Positions 17,648-26,522 of a DNA stretch of 64,000 nucleotides are shown piece after piece (within the stretch, counting starts at the first letter, position 1; each line of letters begins with the position of its first letter). The stretch covers positions 434,001 to 498,000 of the forward strand of contig NZ_CP108364.1 in NCBI RefSeq assembly GCF_035946055.1, written 5' to 3'. Below the pieces are notes generated by a model that saw nothing but the letters and a program-made list of their open reading frames with translations, had not been told where the DNA came from and did no database searches. Both the position numbers and the translations under genes were made by a program. Source of the stretch: Streptomyces sp. NBC_01341. GTDB taxonomy: Bacteria; Actinomycetota; Actinomycetes; Streptomycetales; Streptomycetaceae.

Positions 17648-18346
17648 TCAGAGCCCCGAGGGAAGGCTGGGCGGGTCCGACAGGGCGGCCTTGGCCGCGC
17701 GTGTCTGCTCATCGGCCAGGACCTCCAACTCACCACGGATCACGGCATCCATGGTGAGTTCGGCGACCGTCGCAGCGCTGATCTTCGGTGCGTCGGTCCA
17801 GGCACTGAGGTCCGTGTCGACGAATCCGGCATGCACGCCGACCACGAGGGTCCCCTGGTCCCGCAACCCCTTCCGCAGTGCATCCGTCAGTGACCACTGC
17901 GCGGCCTTGGACGCCGCGTATCCGGCGAACTGCGGCTGGCCGACCCATGACGCCACCGACAGCATGTTGACCAGGGCCCCGCCGCCGTTGCGGGCCAGAA
18001 CGGGAGCGAAGGCCCGCGACACCGCCCAGGTCCCGAAGTAGTTCACGTCCATCGCCTGCCGGGCGCCGTCGAAGGCCCCCTCCAGCAGTTGCGTGCCGGC
18101 GCCGCCGATGCCCGCGTTGTTGATCACGATGGAAGCGTCTCCCGCGACGGCCGCTGCAGCGGCCACACTCTCCTCGTCGGTCACGTCGAGGCGGAGGGGG
18201 ACGAGGTCGGGATCCGTCACAGTGGACGGGTCCCGTACGCCGGCGTAGACCTTCGCGGCGCCCCGATTGAGCAGTTCGCGCGCGAACGCGCGGCCGATGC
18301 CGCGGTTGGCGCCCGTCACGAGTGCGATCGATCCCTTGATGTCCAT
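17648..18346 (-). CDS. SDR family oxidoreductase
   Basis: A 232-residue short-chain dehydrogenase/reductase. The nucleotide-binding motif TGANRGIGRAFA is at residues 11-22 and NNAGIGG at about 75. Catalytic Ser is in MLSVASWVG and the Tyr-x3-Lys motif is YAASKAAQWSLTDALRKGL. The cofactor is NAD(P)H; substrate unknown. AAAGGAA precedes ATG 18346. It is divergent, across 538 bp, from an HxlR regulator that probably controls it, as is common for HxlR/SDR pairs in Streptomyces. Confidence 0.85.
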   Translation of the reverse strand: MDIKGSIALVTGANRGIGRAFARELLNRGAAKVYAGVRDPSTVTDPDLVPLRLDVTDEESVAAAAAVAGDASIVINNAGIGGAGTQLLEGAFDGARQAMDVNYFGTWAVSRAFAPVLARNGGGALVNMLSVASWVGQPQFAGYAASKAAQWSLTDALRKGLRDQGTLVVGVHAGFVDTDLSAWTDAPKISAATVAELTMDAVIRGELEVLADEQTRAAKAALSDPPSLPSGL

Positions 18347-18884
18347 GGCACTTTCCTTTCACGGCAGGCACCGGTAAGGGATGCCCGCCACGCTTGTGAT
18401 CTGCTGAATTGCTGGAGCGACGCCGAATGCGATCGCCCACAGGCGCGCCGTCGGCTGGTGAGCCGCCAGGTGCCGGGTGCCGACAGGACGGCTCCCCCGA
18501 AGGAGACTTCCGCGGGTTCGAGTTGCTCTCACCGCATCTCGACGAGGCGAGGCTAGACACTTGACTCTCATATTTCAATTCAGGGTTCGGATCGAAGGCG
18601 TCGAGCGGACACGGAGCGCGAACGCGCGCCACGGCCGGGCCTCCGCACCACACCGCCCGGTTCGGGGTCGACCACGGGCACGCTCGCGGGTCATGCGCCC
18701 CGACAACAGGTTCTCCCCCGAACACGGGCCCCGCAATCGAGGCCCACGCGCGAGCGACCGGACAACGGCGTGTCCCGGAATCGACGATCCTCGCTTGCAA
18801 AGAGAAAGCCAAGAGGTAGGCTCGTGGCGGTGAAGGCGTGCGACGGGATGCAGCGGGTGACTCCGCGATTACAGGAGGTGGGCG
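18347..18884. other. Divergent control region SDR / HxlR
   Basis: 538 bp without a supported gene. TTGCAA (18795-18800) and TAGGCT (18817-18822), 16 bp apart, are a plausible promoter for the HxlR gene. An AT-rich island near 18554-18585 contains ACTTGACTCTC followed by ATATT, closely resembling the promoter-operator block at 5127-5143 upstream of the ArsR-like gene. It may hold the SDR promoter on the minus strand. Confidence 0.4.
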
Positions 18885-19397
18885 GTGCCGAACAGACGGC
18901 AGTGGTCCGGTGCCACGGACGACGACCCGGCCTGCTCCATCGAACGCAGCCTGCAGATCCTCGGTGAACGCTGGACCTTGCTGGTACTCCGCGAGATCTT
19001 CGCCGGCCGACACAGGTTCGCCGAGATCCAGGCGTCCCTGGGCATCGCCTCCAATCTGCTCAGCACCCGCCTGAAGCTGTTGGTCGAGTCAGGCGTGCTG
19101 TGCACGCAGACCTACCAGGAGCCGGGCAACAGGCCTCGGCAGAGCTACCACCTGACGGAAGCGGGCCGCGAACTCCGCGTGACCCTCGCCGCGCTACAGC
19201 AGTGGGGCGACAGCCATCGCACACGCCCCTCGGGTCCCTCCGCCCTCCGTCGCACCCGCCGCGACGGCCGCCCCGTGCACGTGGGGTTCCTCGACGACGA
19301 GGGCCGCGAAGTGCCGGACAGCGAGGTACTCATGATCATGAATGCGCAGGCGGCGGGCGAGGGGGACCGCTCAGCGGCTCACTCGCCCCAGGCGTGA
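18885..19397 (+). CDS. HxlR family transcriptional regulator
   Basis: A 170-residue winged-helix protein. The core reads CSIERSLQILGERWTLLVLREIFAGRHRFAEIQASLGIASNLLSTRLKLLVESGVLCTQTYQEPGNRPRQSYHLTEAGRELRVTLAALQQWGD, a textbook HxlR domain. The single Cys near the start of the core is where redox- or electrophile-sensing members carry their sensor residue. GTG 18885 is preceded by AGGAGG. It is divergent from the SDR gene, its probable target. Confidence 0.85.
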   Translation: MPNRRQWSGATDDDPACSIERSLQILGERWTLLVLREIFAGRHRFAEIQASLGIASNLLSTRLKLLVESGVLCTQTYQEPGNRPRQSYHLTEAGRELRVTLAALQQWGDSHRTRPSGPSALRRTRRDGRPVHVGFLDDEGREVPDSEVLMIMNAQAAGEGDRSAAHSPQA

Positions 19398-19593
19398 AGT
19401 CCTGGGCCGCGCCGAGACCGCGCGGGCCGAAGCCCACCGACACCCCCTGGGGCGGCGAGGCGTGCTCGGGCCGGGGTGCGGTCACAGCACACGGTCGTCC
19501 GCTCCGGCACCCCGAGCCCGGCATGCTCCGGATCGGCGGGAGTCGCCCGCCCGGCACCAGGACACGCGCCGGGCGCGTCCCGGCGGAGGCTCC

Positions 19594-20121
19594 ATGAGTG
19601 TGCGGGGACGAAGGTACCGATACGTCGGACCGGCCGACCTGTTGACCGCCGTCCCGCCCGGCAGCGGCAGCCGCCGGATCGGCTCGGCAGCCGGTTTCGC
19701 CGACTGGGCCGCTGAGCGCACGGGGGCCGAGCTGATCGAGCCGTTCACCTTTGTGGTCGGCATGGACGGCGCGTTGCGACTGGCGCCCCGCCGGAGCGAA
19801 CACGTCGCGTGCGCCGGTGGGGCAGCGGTCCTGAGCGCGGGAGAGATCCACTTCACCCGCGAGACGGACCGATGGATCGTGGACGACGTCAGCAACCATT
19901 CGACCGGGTACTGCCCGGACGTCTGCTCCTGGCCCGCGGTCGCCCTCGCACTGGAGCGCGCGGAGCTCGAAGGACCGTCGGGCTTCACATGCGAAGTGGT
20001 CTTCCGGCGCTGCCCCGGCTGCCAGGAGCACAACATCGTGCGCGAGGACGACTTCGTCTGCGTCTTCTGCGGCAGCGATCTGCCCGGGGCCTGGAACGTC
20101 GATCCTGAGGCAGACACCTGA
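19594..20121 (+). CDS. Hypothetical protein with C-terminal zinc-ribbon-like motif
   Basis: A 175-residue protein of unknown function. Residues 1-130 contain RRYRYVGPADLLTAVPPGSGSRRI, VVGMDGALRLAPRRSEHVACAGG and VDDVSNHSTGYCPDVCSWPAVALALE, with no domain I can name. Near the C-terminus, FRRCPGCQEHNIVREDDFVCVFCGSDLP has two CxxC pairs spaced like a zinc ribbon. GGAGG precedes ATG 19594; the frame is open from 19342, but that part looks non-coding. Confidence 0.65.
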   Translation: MSVRGRRYRYVGPADLLTAVPPGSGSRRIGSAAGFADWAAERTGAELIEPFTFVVGMDGALRLAPRRSEHVACAGGAAVLSAGEIHFTRETDRWIVDDVSNHSTGYCPDVCSWPAVALALERAELEGPSGFTCEVVFRRCPGCQEHNIVREDDFVCVFCGSDLPGAWNVDPEADT

Positions 20122-20152
20122 CTCACAGCCCCTTGCCGTCAGCGGCCGGCTG

Positions 20153-20740
20153 TCACCCGGTCGGCGACGACGCCCCGGCCGCGTATCGCTTGAGTTCGTC
20201 GGTGACGGTCTCCAGCAGTTCGTCGGACAGGTCCTTGTCGGCCACGGCCCGGGACATGAGCACGGCGCCGACCAGGGCGCTCAGCGTGAGCATCGCCTCG
20301 GCGCGAGCGTCACCCGCGGGCTCGTCGAGGCCCTCGAGCAGTTCGAGGTACGTACGGACCTGCTTCTCGTACGCGTCCTGAAGACTCGGGTCACGTCCCG
20401 CGTCGGCACCCAGCGGGACCAGCGCGCAGCCGGTGGCAGGCGTGTCGCGGTGCGGCTTCGCCAGATAGGCGTCGATCAGCCCCGCGCGCGGGTCCTGCTC
20501 GTTCTTCCCGGCGGAGCGCTTCATCTTCGCCGAGCCCTCGGCCAGGGCTGCGGCCGAAGCCTGGGTGATCAGGTCGTCGCGCGAGGTGAAGTGCTTGTAG
20601 AAGCCGCCGTGCGTCAGACCGGCCTCCTTCATGAGGTCCGCCACGCCGGGACGGGTCACACCCTCTTCACGGACCTTGCGAGCTGCGATGCGCAGGATGC
20701 GCTCGTGGGTCAACACCTTCTCGGCCTGTGAACGTCCCAT
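20153..20740 (-). CDS. TetR/AcrR family transcriptional regulator
   Basis: A 195-residue repressor-type protein. The N-terminal helix-turn-helix reads THERILRIAARKVREEGVTRPGVADLMKEAGLTHGGFYKHFTSRDDLITQA, similar to regulators with the GGFYKHF variant. The C-terminal ligand domain is unassigned. ATG 20740 has an excellent GAAGGAGGTGG site; the frame continues to 20776 without one. It is divergent from the hydrolase/aldehyde dehydrogenase operon, and repeated CTGGATGACG boxes in between make it the likely regulator of that operon and of itself. Confidence 0.85.
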   Translation of the reverse strand: MGRSQAEKVLTHERILRIAARKVREEGVTRPGVADLMKEAGLTHGGFYKHFTSRDDLITQASAAALAEGSAKMKRSAGKNEQDPRAGLIDAYLAKPHRDTPATGCALVPLGADAGRDPSLQDAYEKQVRTYLELLEGLDEPAGDARAEAMLTLSALVGAVLMSRAVADKDLSDELLETVTDELKRYAAGASSPTG

Positions 20741-20778
20741 GCCGACCACCTCCTTCAAGCAGTACTCATTTCGCAAAG

Positions 20779-20891
20779 CTGGATGACGCCCATCATACGG
20801 GATTGTCGTCTTCTATCACTCGAACGGCAGGTGCTTGACTTTCTGGATGACGCAAGTAATCTTCAACGTAGATGTTCACCGTCATCCAGAA
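20779..20891. promoter_or_regulatory. Three-box operator region (CTGGATGACG)
   Basis: The 10-mer occurs at 20779-20788 and 20843-20852 on the plus strand and inverted at 20882-20880 onwards (CGTCATCCAG, 20880-20889). The last two form a perfect 12-bp inverted repeat (20841-20852 and 20880-20891) with 27 bp between arms. The first lies just upstream of the TetR gene, the last just before the hydrolase start at 20903. A TTGACT box at 20835-20840 precedes the second copy. Confidence 0.7.
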
Positions 20892-20902
20892 CGGAGCGTT
20901 CC

Positions 20903-21532
20903 ATGTCCCAGTCGTATGACCCCCGTCACACAGCCGTGCTGCTCGTCGACCCTTACAACGACTTCCTGTCCGAGGGGGGGAAGATCTGGCCACGTCTGAA
21001 GCCCCTGGCCGACGAGGTGGGCCTGCTGGATCACCTGCGCTCCGTGGTCAGCGTCGCACGCGACACCGGTGCGCTCGTCACGTACGTCCCCCACCGCCGC
21101 TGGGAGCCGGGTGACTACGAGACGTGGAACCACCCCAACCCCACCCAGCTCGGCATCATGGAGCGGCACAGCTTCGCTCGCGGGACCTGGGGCGGGGAGT
21201 TCCACCCCGACTTCCAGCCGCAGTCCGGAGACGTCGTCGTCGCCGAGCACTGGGCCCAGAGCGGGTTCGCCAACACCGACCTGGACTTCCAGCTCAAGCA
21301 GCACGGCATCACCCACGTGGTGCTCGTAGGCCTGCTGGCCAACACCTGCATCGAGTCCACGGGCCGTTTCGCGATGGAACTCGGCTATCACGTGACGCTG
21401 GTTCGCGATGCGACCGCGGCGTTCCTGCCCGAGATGATGCACGCCGCTCACGAGCTGAACGGTCCCACGTACGCCCACGCCATCACCACCACGGACGGCC
21501 TCACCGCCGCACTCAAGGGAGCACAGTCATGA
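20903..21532 (+). CDS. Isochorismatase-like cysteine hydrolase
   Basis: A 209-residue hydrolase fold. The catalytic Asp is in VLLVDPYNDF and the catalytic Cys in LLANTCIESTGR. The region that usually carries the active-site Lys reads VVAEHWAQSGFANTDLD, a variant seen in the YcaC-like branch, so the exact chemistry is uncertain. The enzyme may cleave an amide or a vinyl-ether-like bond. ATG 20903 follows GGAG. The stop overlaps the aldehyde dehydrogenase start (ATGA), so both are made together. Confidence 0.8.
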   Translation: MSQSYDPRHTAVLLVDPYNDFLSEGGKIWPRLKPLADEVGLLDHLRSVVSVARDTGALVTYVPHRRWEPGDYETWNHPNPTQLGIMERHSFARGTWGGEFHPDFQPQSGDVVVAEHWAQSGFANTDLDFQLKQHGITHVVLVGLLANTCIESTGRFAMELGYHVTLVRDATAAFLPEMMHAAHELNGPTYAHAITTTDGLTAALKGAQS

Positions 21533-23106
21533 CGTTGACCGGAGAACTGCTGATCGGTGCGAGCCGGGTGCCCGCCACCGCGGGGGTCATGAAGGCCTTC
21601 AACCCTGCCACCGGAGAGCTCATCGAGCCGGAGTTCGCCTTCGGTGGCCGAGCCGAGGTCGACCGTGCCCTTCACCTCGCCGACAGCGCCTTCGACAGCT
21701 ACAGCCACACCGGGCTGGCCGAGCGCGCGGCGTTCCTCGACCTCATCGCGGACAAGCTCGAGGCGGCCAAGGACGAGATAGCCGCTCGTACGGCACTGGA
21801 GACCGGTCTGCCGGCCGCCCAGTTCGAGGGTGAGACGGTTCGGGCCGCCGGAGTGTTCCGCAAGTTCGCGACCGTGGTCCGACAGGGGCGCTTCCTGCAG
21901 ACGGCCATCGACACCGCCCAGCCGGACCGCCTGCCGTCACCGCGGATGGATCACCGGCTGCAGAAGGTGGCCCTCGGCCCCGTGGTGATCTTCGGTGCCA
22001 GCAATTTCCCCATCTCCTACTCGGTCGCGGGCAATGACACCGCCTCGGCTCTCGCCGCAGGCTGCCCTGTCGTCCTCAAGGCCCACAACGCACACCCCGG
22101 CGCCTCGGAGATACAGGGCCGCATCATCCAGCAGGCCGTGGCCGAGGCGGGACTGCACGAGGGTGTCTTCTCGCTCGTCCGCGGGGAAGGCAACGAGATC
22201 GGCGAGGCACTGGTCGACCACCCACTGGTACGCGCGGTCACCTTCACCGGATCCGAAGCCGGCGGGATGGCCCTCTACCGCCGCGCTCAGAAGCGCCCCG
22301 ACCCCATCCCGGTGTTCACCGAGATGACGAGCGTCAACCCCACGTTCGTCCTGTCCGCCGCCCTGGCGGCCCGGGGGGCCGAGATCGGCACGGGGCTGGT
22401 CCAGCGCGGCATGTACAACGTCGGGCAGGCTTGCCTCAAGCCCGCCATCCTCTTCGCCGTCGACGGTCCCGGCTACGCCGAGCTGCGGGACGCGGCCGTC
22501 GCCGAGGTGGAGAAGGTGGACGCGCGTCCCATGCTCACGATGGGCATCCACGACGCCTACACCCGCAATGTGCAGAGGATGGAGGACCACGGCGCCGCCC
22601 GCCTCGGTTCCGGGGAGGCCCCGGTCCGCGCGGCTGACGGACAGTCGCTCCTCCTCGAAGTCACCGGTGAGCAGATCCTGGCCGAGCCGGCCCTGCGTGA
22701 AGAGGTCTTCGGCCCCACCCTCCTGCTGGTCAGGCTGACCGGCACCGAGCAGCTGCTCGAAGTGGCCCGCGCCTTCCGCGGCCAGCTCTCCGCCACCATG
22801 CACGCCGAGAGCACCGACCACTCCGTCGCGGAGCAGCTGCTGCCCGTGCTGGAGCGGCGCACAGGACGAATCGTGTTCAACGCGTTCTCCATCCCGCAGG
22901 AGGTCAGCTACGCCTCCACCCACGGGGGTCCCTTCCCCGCCACCTCGGACAGCCGCTTCACGTCCGTCGGCATGGGTGCGATCGAGCGGTTCGTCCGTCC
23001 GGTCACCTACCAGAACTTCCCCGACGAACTCCTCCCGCAGCCGCTGCGCGAGACCAACGAGCTGGACCTGTGGCGGCTCGTCGACGGAGAGCTCACCAAG
23101 GACTGA
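21529..23106 (+). CDS. Aldehyde dehydrogenase (NADP+), ketoglutarate-semialdehyde type
   Basis: A 525-residue dehydrogenase oxidising an aldehyde to an acid. Features are VALGPVVIFGASNFPISYSVAGNDTASALAAGCPVVLKAHNAHPGAS in the cofactor domain, FTGSEAGG, the general-base Glu in VFTEMTSVNP, and the catalytic Cys in YNVGQACLKP (around residue 305). This pattern matches the alpha-ketoglutarate semialdehyde dehydrogenase group (ALDH_KGSADH), though the substrate is not proven. ATG 21529 overlaps the upstream stop. It is probably the second step of a small catabolic pathway controlled by the divergent TetR. Confidence 0.85.
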   Translation: MTLTGELLIGASRVPATAGVMKAFNPATGELIEPEFAFGGRAEVDRALHLADSAFDSYSHTGLAERAAFLDLIADKLEAAKDEIAARTALETGLPAAQFEGETVRAAGVFRKFATVVRQGRFLQTAIDTAQPDRLPSPRMDHRLQKVALGPVVIFGASNFPISYSVAGNDTASALAAGCPVVLKAHNAHPGASEIQGRIIQQAVAEAGLHEGVFSLVRGEGNEIGEALVDHPLVRAVTFTGSEAGGMALYRRAQKRPDPIPVFTEMTSVNPTFVLSAALAARGAEIGTGLVQRGMYNVGQACLKPAILFAVDGPGYAELRDAAVAEVEKVDARPMLTMGIHDAYTRNVQRMEDHGAARLGSGEAPVRAADGQSLLLEVTGEQILAEPALREEVFGPTLLLVRLTGTEQLLEVARAFRGQLSATMHAESTDHSVAEQLLPVLERRTGRIVFNAFSIPQEVSYASTHGGPFPATSDSRFTSVGMGAIERFVRPVTYQNFPDELLPQPLRETNELDLWRLVDGELTKD

Positions 23107-23173
23107 CCGCCGCTCCCGCTCGGCGCGAAAGCTCCATCCACTCGCCCTCGTTGTATGAAAGGAGTGCCGACCC

Positions 23174-23665
23174 ATGGCCATCGACACAACCGCCCACCCC
23201 TCCGCGAAGGACGAACGGGCGGCTCGCGAAGCGGTGCGGCAGAGGCTGCTCGGAGCGTGGCAGCTCGTGTCGTACACCGCCAGGAGCACCGACGGGGAGG
23301 TCATCCATCCTCTCGGTCCCAGGCCGCAGGGCCTGATCCTGTACACCGCTCAGGGATACATGTCGGCCCAGCTGGGGCGCGGCGATCGCCCTCTCATGAT
23401 CTCGGCACGGCTCGAGGACGCGGCGACCGACGAACTGGCCCGGGCCTCGGTCAGCTACCTCGCCTACGGAGGGCCTTTCGAGGTCGTCGACCCGACGACG
23501 GTCGAACACCATGTCACGACCAGTCTCTTCCCGAACTGGGTGGGACGTTCCCAGGTACGCACGGTGACCTTCGCCGACTCGCTCCTCAAGCTCGGCGTCT
23601 CCACACCCGTCCGCCTGTGGGGCGCGGAACGCACAGCCGAACTCACCTGGAGCAGGCTGGACTGA
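23174..23665 (+). CDS. Lipocalin-like domain protein
   Basis: A 163-residue protein matching the Lipocalin_5 type (PF13924): LLGAWQLVSYTARSTDGEVIHPLGPRPQGLILYTAQGYMSAQL at residues 25-70, then SYLAYGGPFEVVD and ELTWSRLD at the end. Members bind or convert small hydrophobic molecules and often sit in secondary-metabolite or aromatic-degradation gene sets. GAAAGGAG lies upstream of ATG 23174. It starts 67 bp after the dehydrogenase gene and is probably in the same operon. Confidence 0.75.
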   Translation: MAIDTTAHPSAKDERAAREAVRQRLLGAWQLVSYTARSTDGEVIHPLGPRPQGLILYTAQGYMSAQLGRGDRPLMISARLEDAATDELARASVSYLAYGGPFEVVDPTTVEHHVTTSLFPNWVGRSQVRTVTFADSLLKLGVSTPVRLWGAERTAELTWSRLD

Positions 23666-24216
23666 CAACGCCCCGTGCCGAGCCCTCTTCCGCGACGTGT
23701 GACCCGCGCGGTTCGCAGGGCTCGGCCAAGGGCTGTCGCGTGGTCCCCGGCGGATCAGCGCGCGCGACGTCCGAGTGCGTCGCAAGACGGAGGGGCGTCC
23801 GCCTCGAGGACGCTCTCGGGTGATCCGACAACGCGGCCAGGTGCCGTGGCTGTCGTCGCTCGCCTGCCGGGGGTGGCGGGACAGCCCTTGGCCCATGCCC
23901 GCGCTTCGCAGGGGCCGAAACCACATCGACAGCAGACAGCCATTCACTCCAAAGGCCCAGAAGCCGACCGCAGACGGAATACACAAACACCGCCACGCGA
24001 GCGTCACAGCACCTCCACACCATCTCGCTCTCGACATTTCAGCAGGTCAGAGATACTCGGATGGTCGACAGGATTCATTTTCCACATCCATAATCATCGA
24101 CTCAAATCCGCTTTGATTCAGTGATAGCAATTTAAGCGAACCATCGATTCGGTCAGTGGTACGGTTATTTCTGAATCGATGATTCGAGCAGCCGCGAAGA
24201 GGAACAGGGGAACCAC
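23666..24216. other. Intergenic, AT-rich promoter end
   Basis: 551 bp between the lipocalin-like and GMC genes. No supported frame is seen. From about 24020 the sequence is markedly richer in A/T than the surroundings, ending in a palindrome just before the GMC start. Confidence 0.5.
24143..24180. promoter_or_regulatory. Inverted repeat ATCGATTC-N22-GAATCGAT
   Basis: A perfect 8-bp inverted repeat (24143-24150 and 24173-24180), 36 bp upstream of the GMC oxidoreductase start, with an AT-containing spacer. Its position fits an operator controlling that gene; the binding protein is unknown. Confidence 0.5.
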
Positions 24217-25737
24217 ATGACCAGTGAGCATGCGGCGTACGACGTGATCGTCGTCGGAGGCGGAACGGCCGGCTGCGTGTTGGCTTCGCGCCTCTCCGAG
24301 GACCGGGAGGTACGGGTCCTGCTGTTGGAGGCCGGGACCTCGACCGCCTCCCTGCCGGACGCGGTGACGGAGCCGTCGGCCTGGCCACGCCTCGCGGCCA
24401 CACCTGCCAGCTGGGGTGACAGGACAGTGCCCCAGCGCGCTTCCGGCGCACAGGTCGGCCTCCCCCGCGGCCGCGGTCTCGGCGGCTCGTCGGCGATCAA
24501 CGCCATGGTGTTCGCCCGCGGACACCGCTCCAGTTACGACAGCTGGAGCGAACACGGAGCCAAGCGCTGGGCGTTCGACGACCTGCTGCCCTACTTCCAG
24601 CGCACCGAGACCGCCGTCAGCGGCGCCGAGAGCAGGGGTACGGCCGGTCCCCTGGTCGTCAGCCCCGCCTCACGGCCGAACGACGTCCTGCTCGCCTGCC
24701 TGGACGGAGCAGTCGAAGCGGGGCACCGGCACGCCCACGACATCAGCGGCGGCCTCGAAGAAGGCTTCGCGGCTGTGGACCTCAACATCGTCGACGGACG
24801 TCGGCAGAGCGCGGCGGACGCCTATCTGGCGCAGGCCCTCGACCGCCCGAATCTCCACGTCGTCACGGACGCCCTCGCACACCGGCTGCTGTTCAGCGGC
24901 AAGCGATGCACAGGCGTCGAGTACGGCGTCGGCGGCCGGGTCCACACCGCCAGGGCAGGTCGCGAAGTGGTCCTCGCGGCAGGCACCATAGGCTCTGCCC
25001 ACCTGCTGCTGCGTTCGGGCATCGGCCCCGAGGACGACCTGCGTCAGGCAGGCGTGGACGTCTTCCACCCCCTGCCGGGCGTGGGCCGGAACCTCCACGA
25101 CCACCCGCGGGCCAATCTCGTCTACCGCACGCGCCGGCAGGTGCCGCCGGCGCGCAACAACCACGGCGAGATCCTCGGTCTGCTGCGCAGCACCCCGGAT
25201 ACCGAAGGGCCCGATCTGCAGATCATCTTCATCGACATCCCCGTGCCCAACCCGATAGCACCCGTGGAGAACGGCTTCACCATCGGCGTCTCGCCCATGC
25301 GGCCGGGCAGCCGCGGTTCCCTGCGGATCACCTCGGCCGATCCGTACGCCGCGCCCCTGCTCGACCCCAACTACTTCGCCGAGGAAGAGGATGTCCGGAC
25401 GGTCCTCTCCGGAATCGCGACAGCGCGCGGCATCGCGCGGTCGTCGTCGCTCGCCGAGTGGGGCGTGGAGGAGGTCGGTCCCGGACTCGGCGCCGTGGAC
25501 GAACAGTCGATCAGCGACTACGCCCGGAGGCATTTCAGCTCCTACTGCCACCCGGTCGGCACCTGCGCGATGGGTGAGGACGAGGTGTCCGTGGTGGATT
25601 CCGAACTGCGCGTCAGGGGTCTCGACGGTTTGCGTGTGGCCGACGCCTCCGTGATGCCGTCGATTCCGTCCAACAACATCAACGCCACGGTCTACGCCAT
25701 CGCCGAACGAGCGGCCGAACTGTTGCGCCACTCCTGA
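24217..25737 (+). CDS. GMC family oxidoreductase (choline dehydrogenase-like)
   Basis: A 506-residue FAD enzyme oxidising alcohols. The FAD-binding start is YDVIVVGGGTAGCVLASRLSE, with LLLEAG for the ribose site. GMC signature 1 is LPRGRGLGGSSAINAMVFARGH and signature 2 is VLAAGTIGSAHLLLRSGIGP. The catalytic His is in SYCHPVGTCAMG and the partner Asn in PSNNINATVYAIAERAAELL. It lies downstream of an aldehyde dehydrogenase set and could supply its aldehyde. The gene end abuts a truncated transposase. Confidence 0.9.
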   Translation: MTSEHAAYDVIVVGGGTAGCVLASRLSEDREVRVLLLEAGTSTASLPDAVTEPSAWPRLAATPASWGDRTVPQRASGAQVGLPRGRGLGGSSAINAMVFARGHRSSYDSWSEHGAKRWAFDDLLPYFQRTETAVSGAESRGTAGPLVVSPASRPNDVLLACLDGAVEAGHRHAHDISGGLEEGFAAVDLNIVDGRRQSAADAYLAQALDRPNLHVVTDALAHRLLFSGKRCTGVEYGVGGRVHTARAGREVVLAAGTIGSAHLLLRSGIGPEDDLRQAGVDVFHPLPGVGRNLHDHPRANLVYRTRRQVPPARNNHGEILGLLRSTPDTEGPDLQIIFIDIPVPNPIAPVENGFTIGVSPMRPGSRGSLRITSADPYAAPLLDPNYFAEEEDVRTVLSGIATARGIARSSSLAEWGVEEVGPGLGAVDEQSISDYARRHFSSYCHPVGTCAMGEDEVSVVDSELRVRGLDGLRVADASVMPSIPSNNINATVYAIAERAAELLRHS

Positions 25738-25860
25738 GTGCCGGTCGGGGCGCACCGTCGCCCACTCGAGGCTGGCGGCCGCTCGACAGGTCGCCGCCCC
25801 AGGGCCGCCCGGTGCCGGACCGCCGCCCCCAGGCGGCGGAATCGCCCCGGCGGCCCCAGG

Positions 25861-26404
25861 GGGCGAATGCCCAGGTGGTGTTCTGCTTCTTCTTGCCGGA
25901 GACGAAGGCCCGCCGTCCGGGCCCGCCTGCCTTCGGGCGGCGCACCTGGGTCTCGGCGCCGTCGATCCGCAACCGGATCCCCGCGGCCTCGGCGTAGGCG
26001 AACACGTCCGCCAGGGTCCGACGTCGCACGCCGGAGTGGTCGGGGACTGCGAAGCCACGCATGGCCGGCAACGGGCGGATCTCCCCGATGGCACGGGAGA
26101 TCGTGGAGCGGGCGATGCCGAACAGCTCTGCGAGCGCGGCGTGCGGGAGCCCGGTGCGTAGGTGGACGAGGGTGACGAGCAGGCGGTCGGTGAAGACCAG
26201 GTGGTGCTTCGGGCCGGCACCGGCCTCCCGTTGCCGCTCGGCACCACGCCGCTCACGAAGCTCCGACTCGCACCGGGCGAGCCAAAGATCGGACAACTCT
26301 TCGATCAAATCGCCGAGATGTGCACGCGAGACGCCGCAGAAGGCAGTAAGGGTCAAGGCCGCACGGGCCCACTTCTTGGTCACACTCGAAGAACCTGCGG
26401 CCAT
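25861..26404 (-). pseudogene. Truncated IS5-family transposase (N-terminal part)
   Basis: From ATG 26404 the minus strand encodes a normal N-terminus (SRAHLGDLIEELSDLWLARCESELRERR, then HHLVFTDRLLVTLVHLRTGLPHAALAELFGIARSTISRAIGEIRPL) and the first catalytic region RLRIDGAETQVRRPK...FVSGKKKQNTTWAF. Similarity then stops near 25861. The second Asp and the Glu are absent, and the frame runs on into DNA antisense to the GMC gene end. It is the same broad group as the intact IS at 83-1133 but a different element. Confidence 0.75.
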
Positions 26405-26522
26405 AGCCACGTCATGGCTGCCCGCCGATGATCAATGGGTGTGGTTCTTCTGCGGGAATTGTCCGAGCTGGGAACTTCCCTGCCGAAGAGCAAACGCAGC
26501 CGGCGAAGCACCGGCCCGAGCA

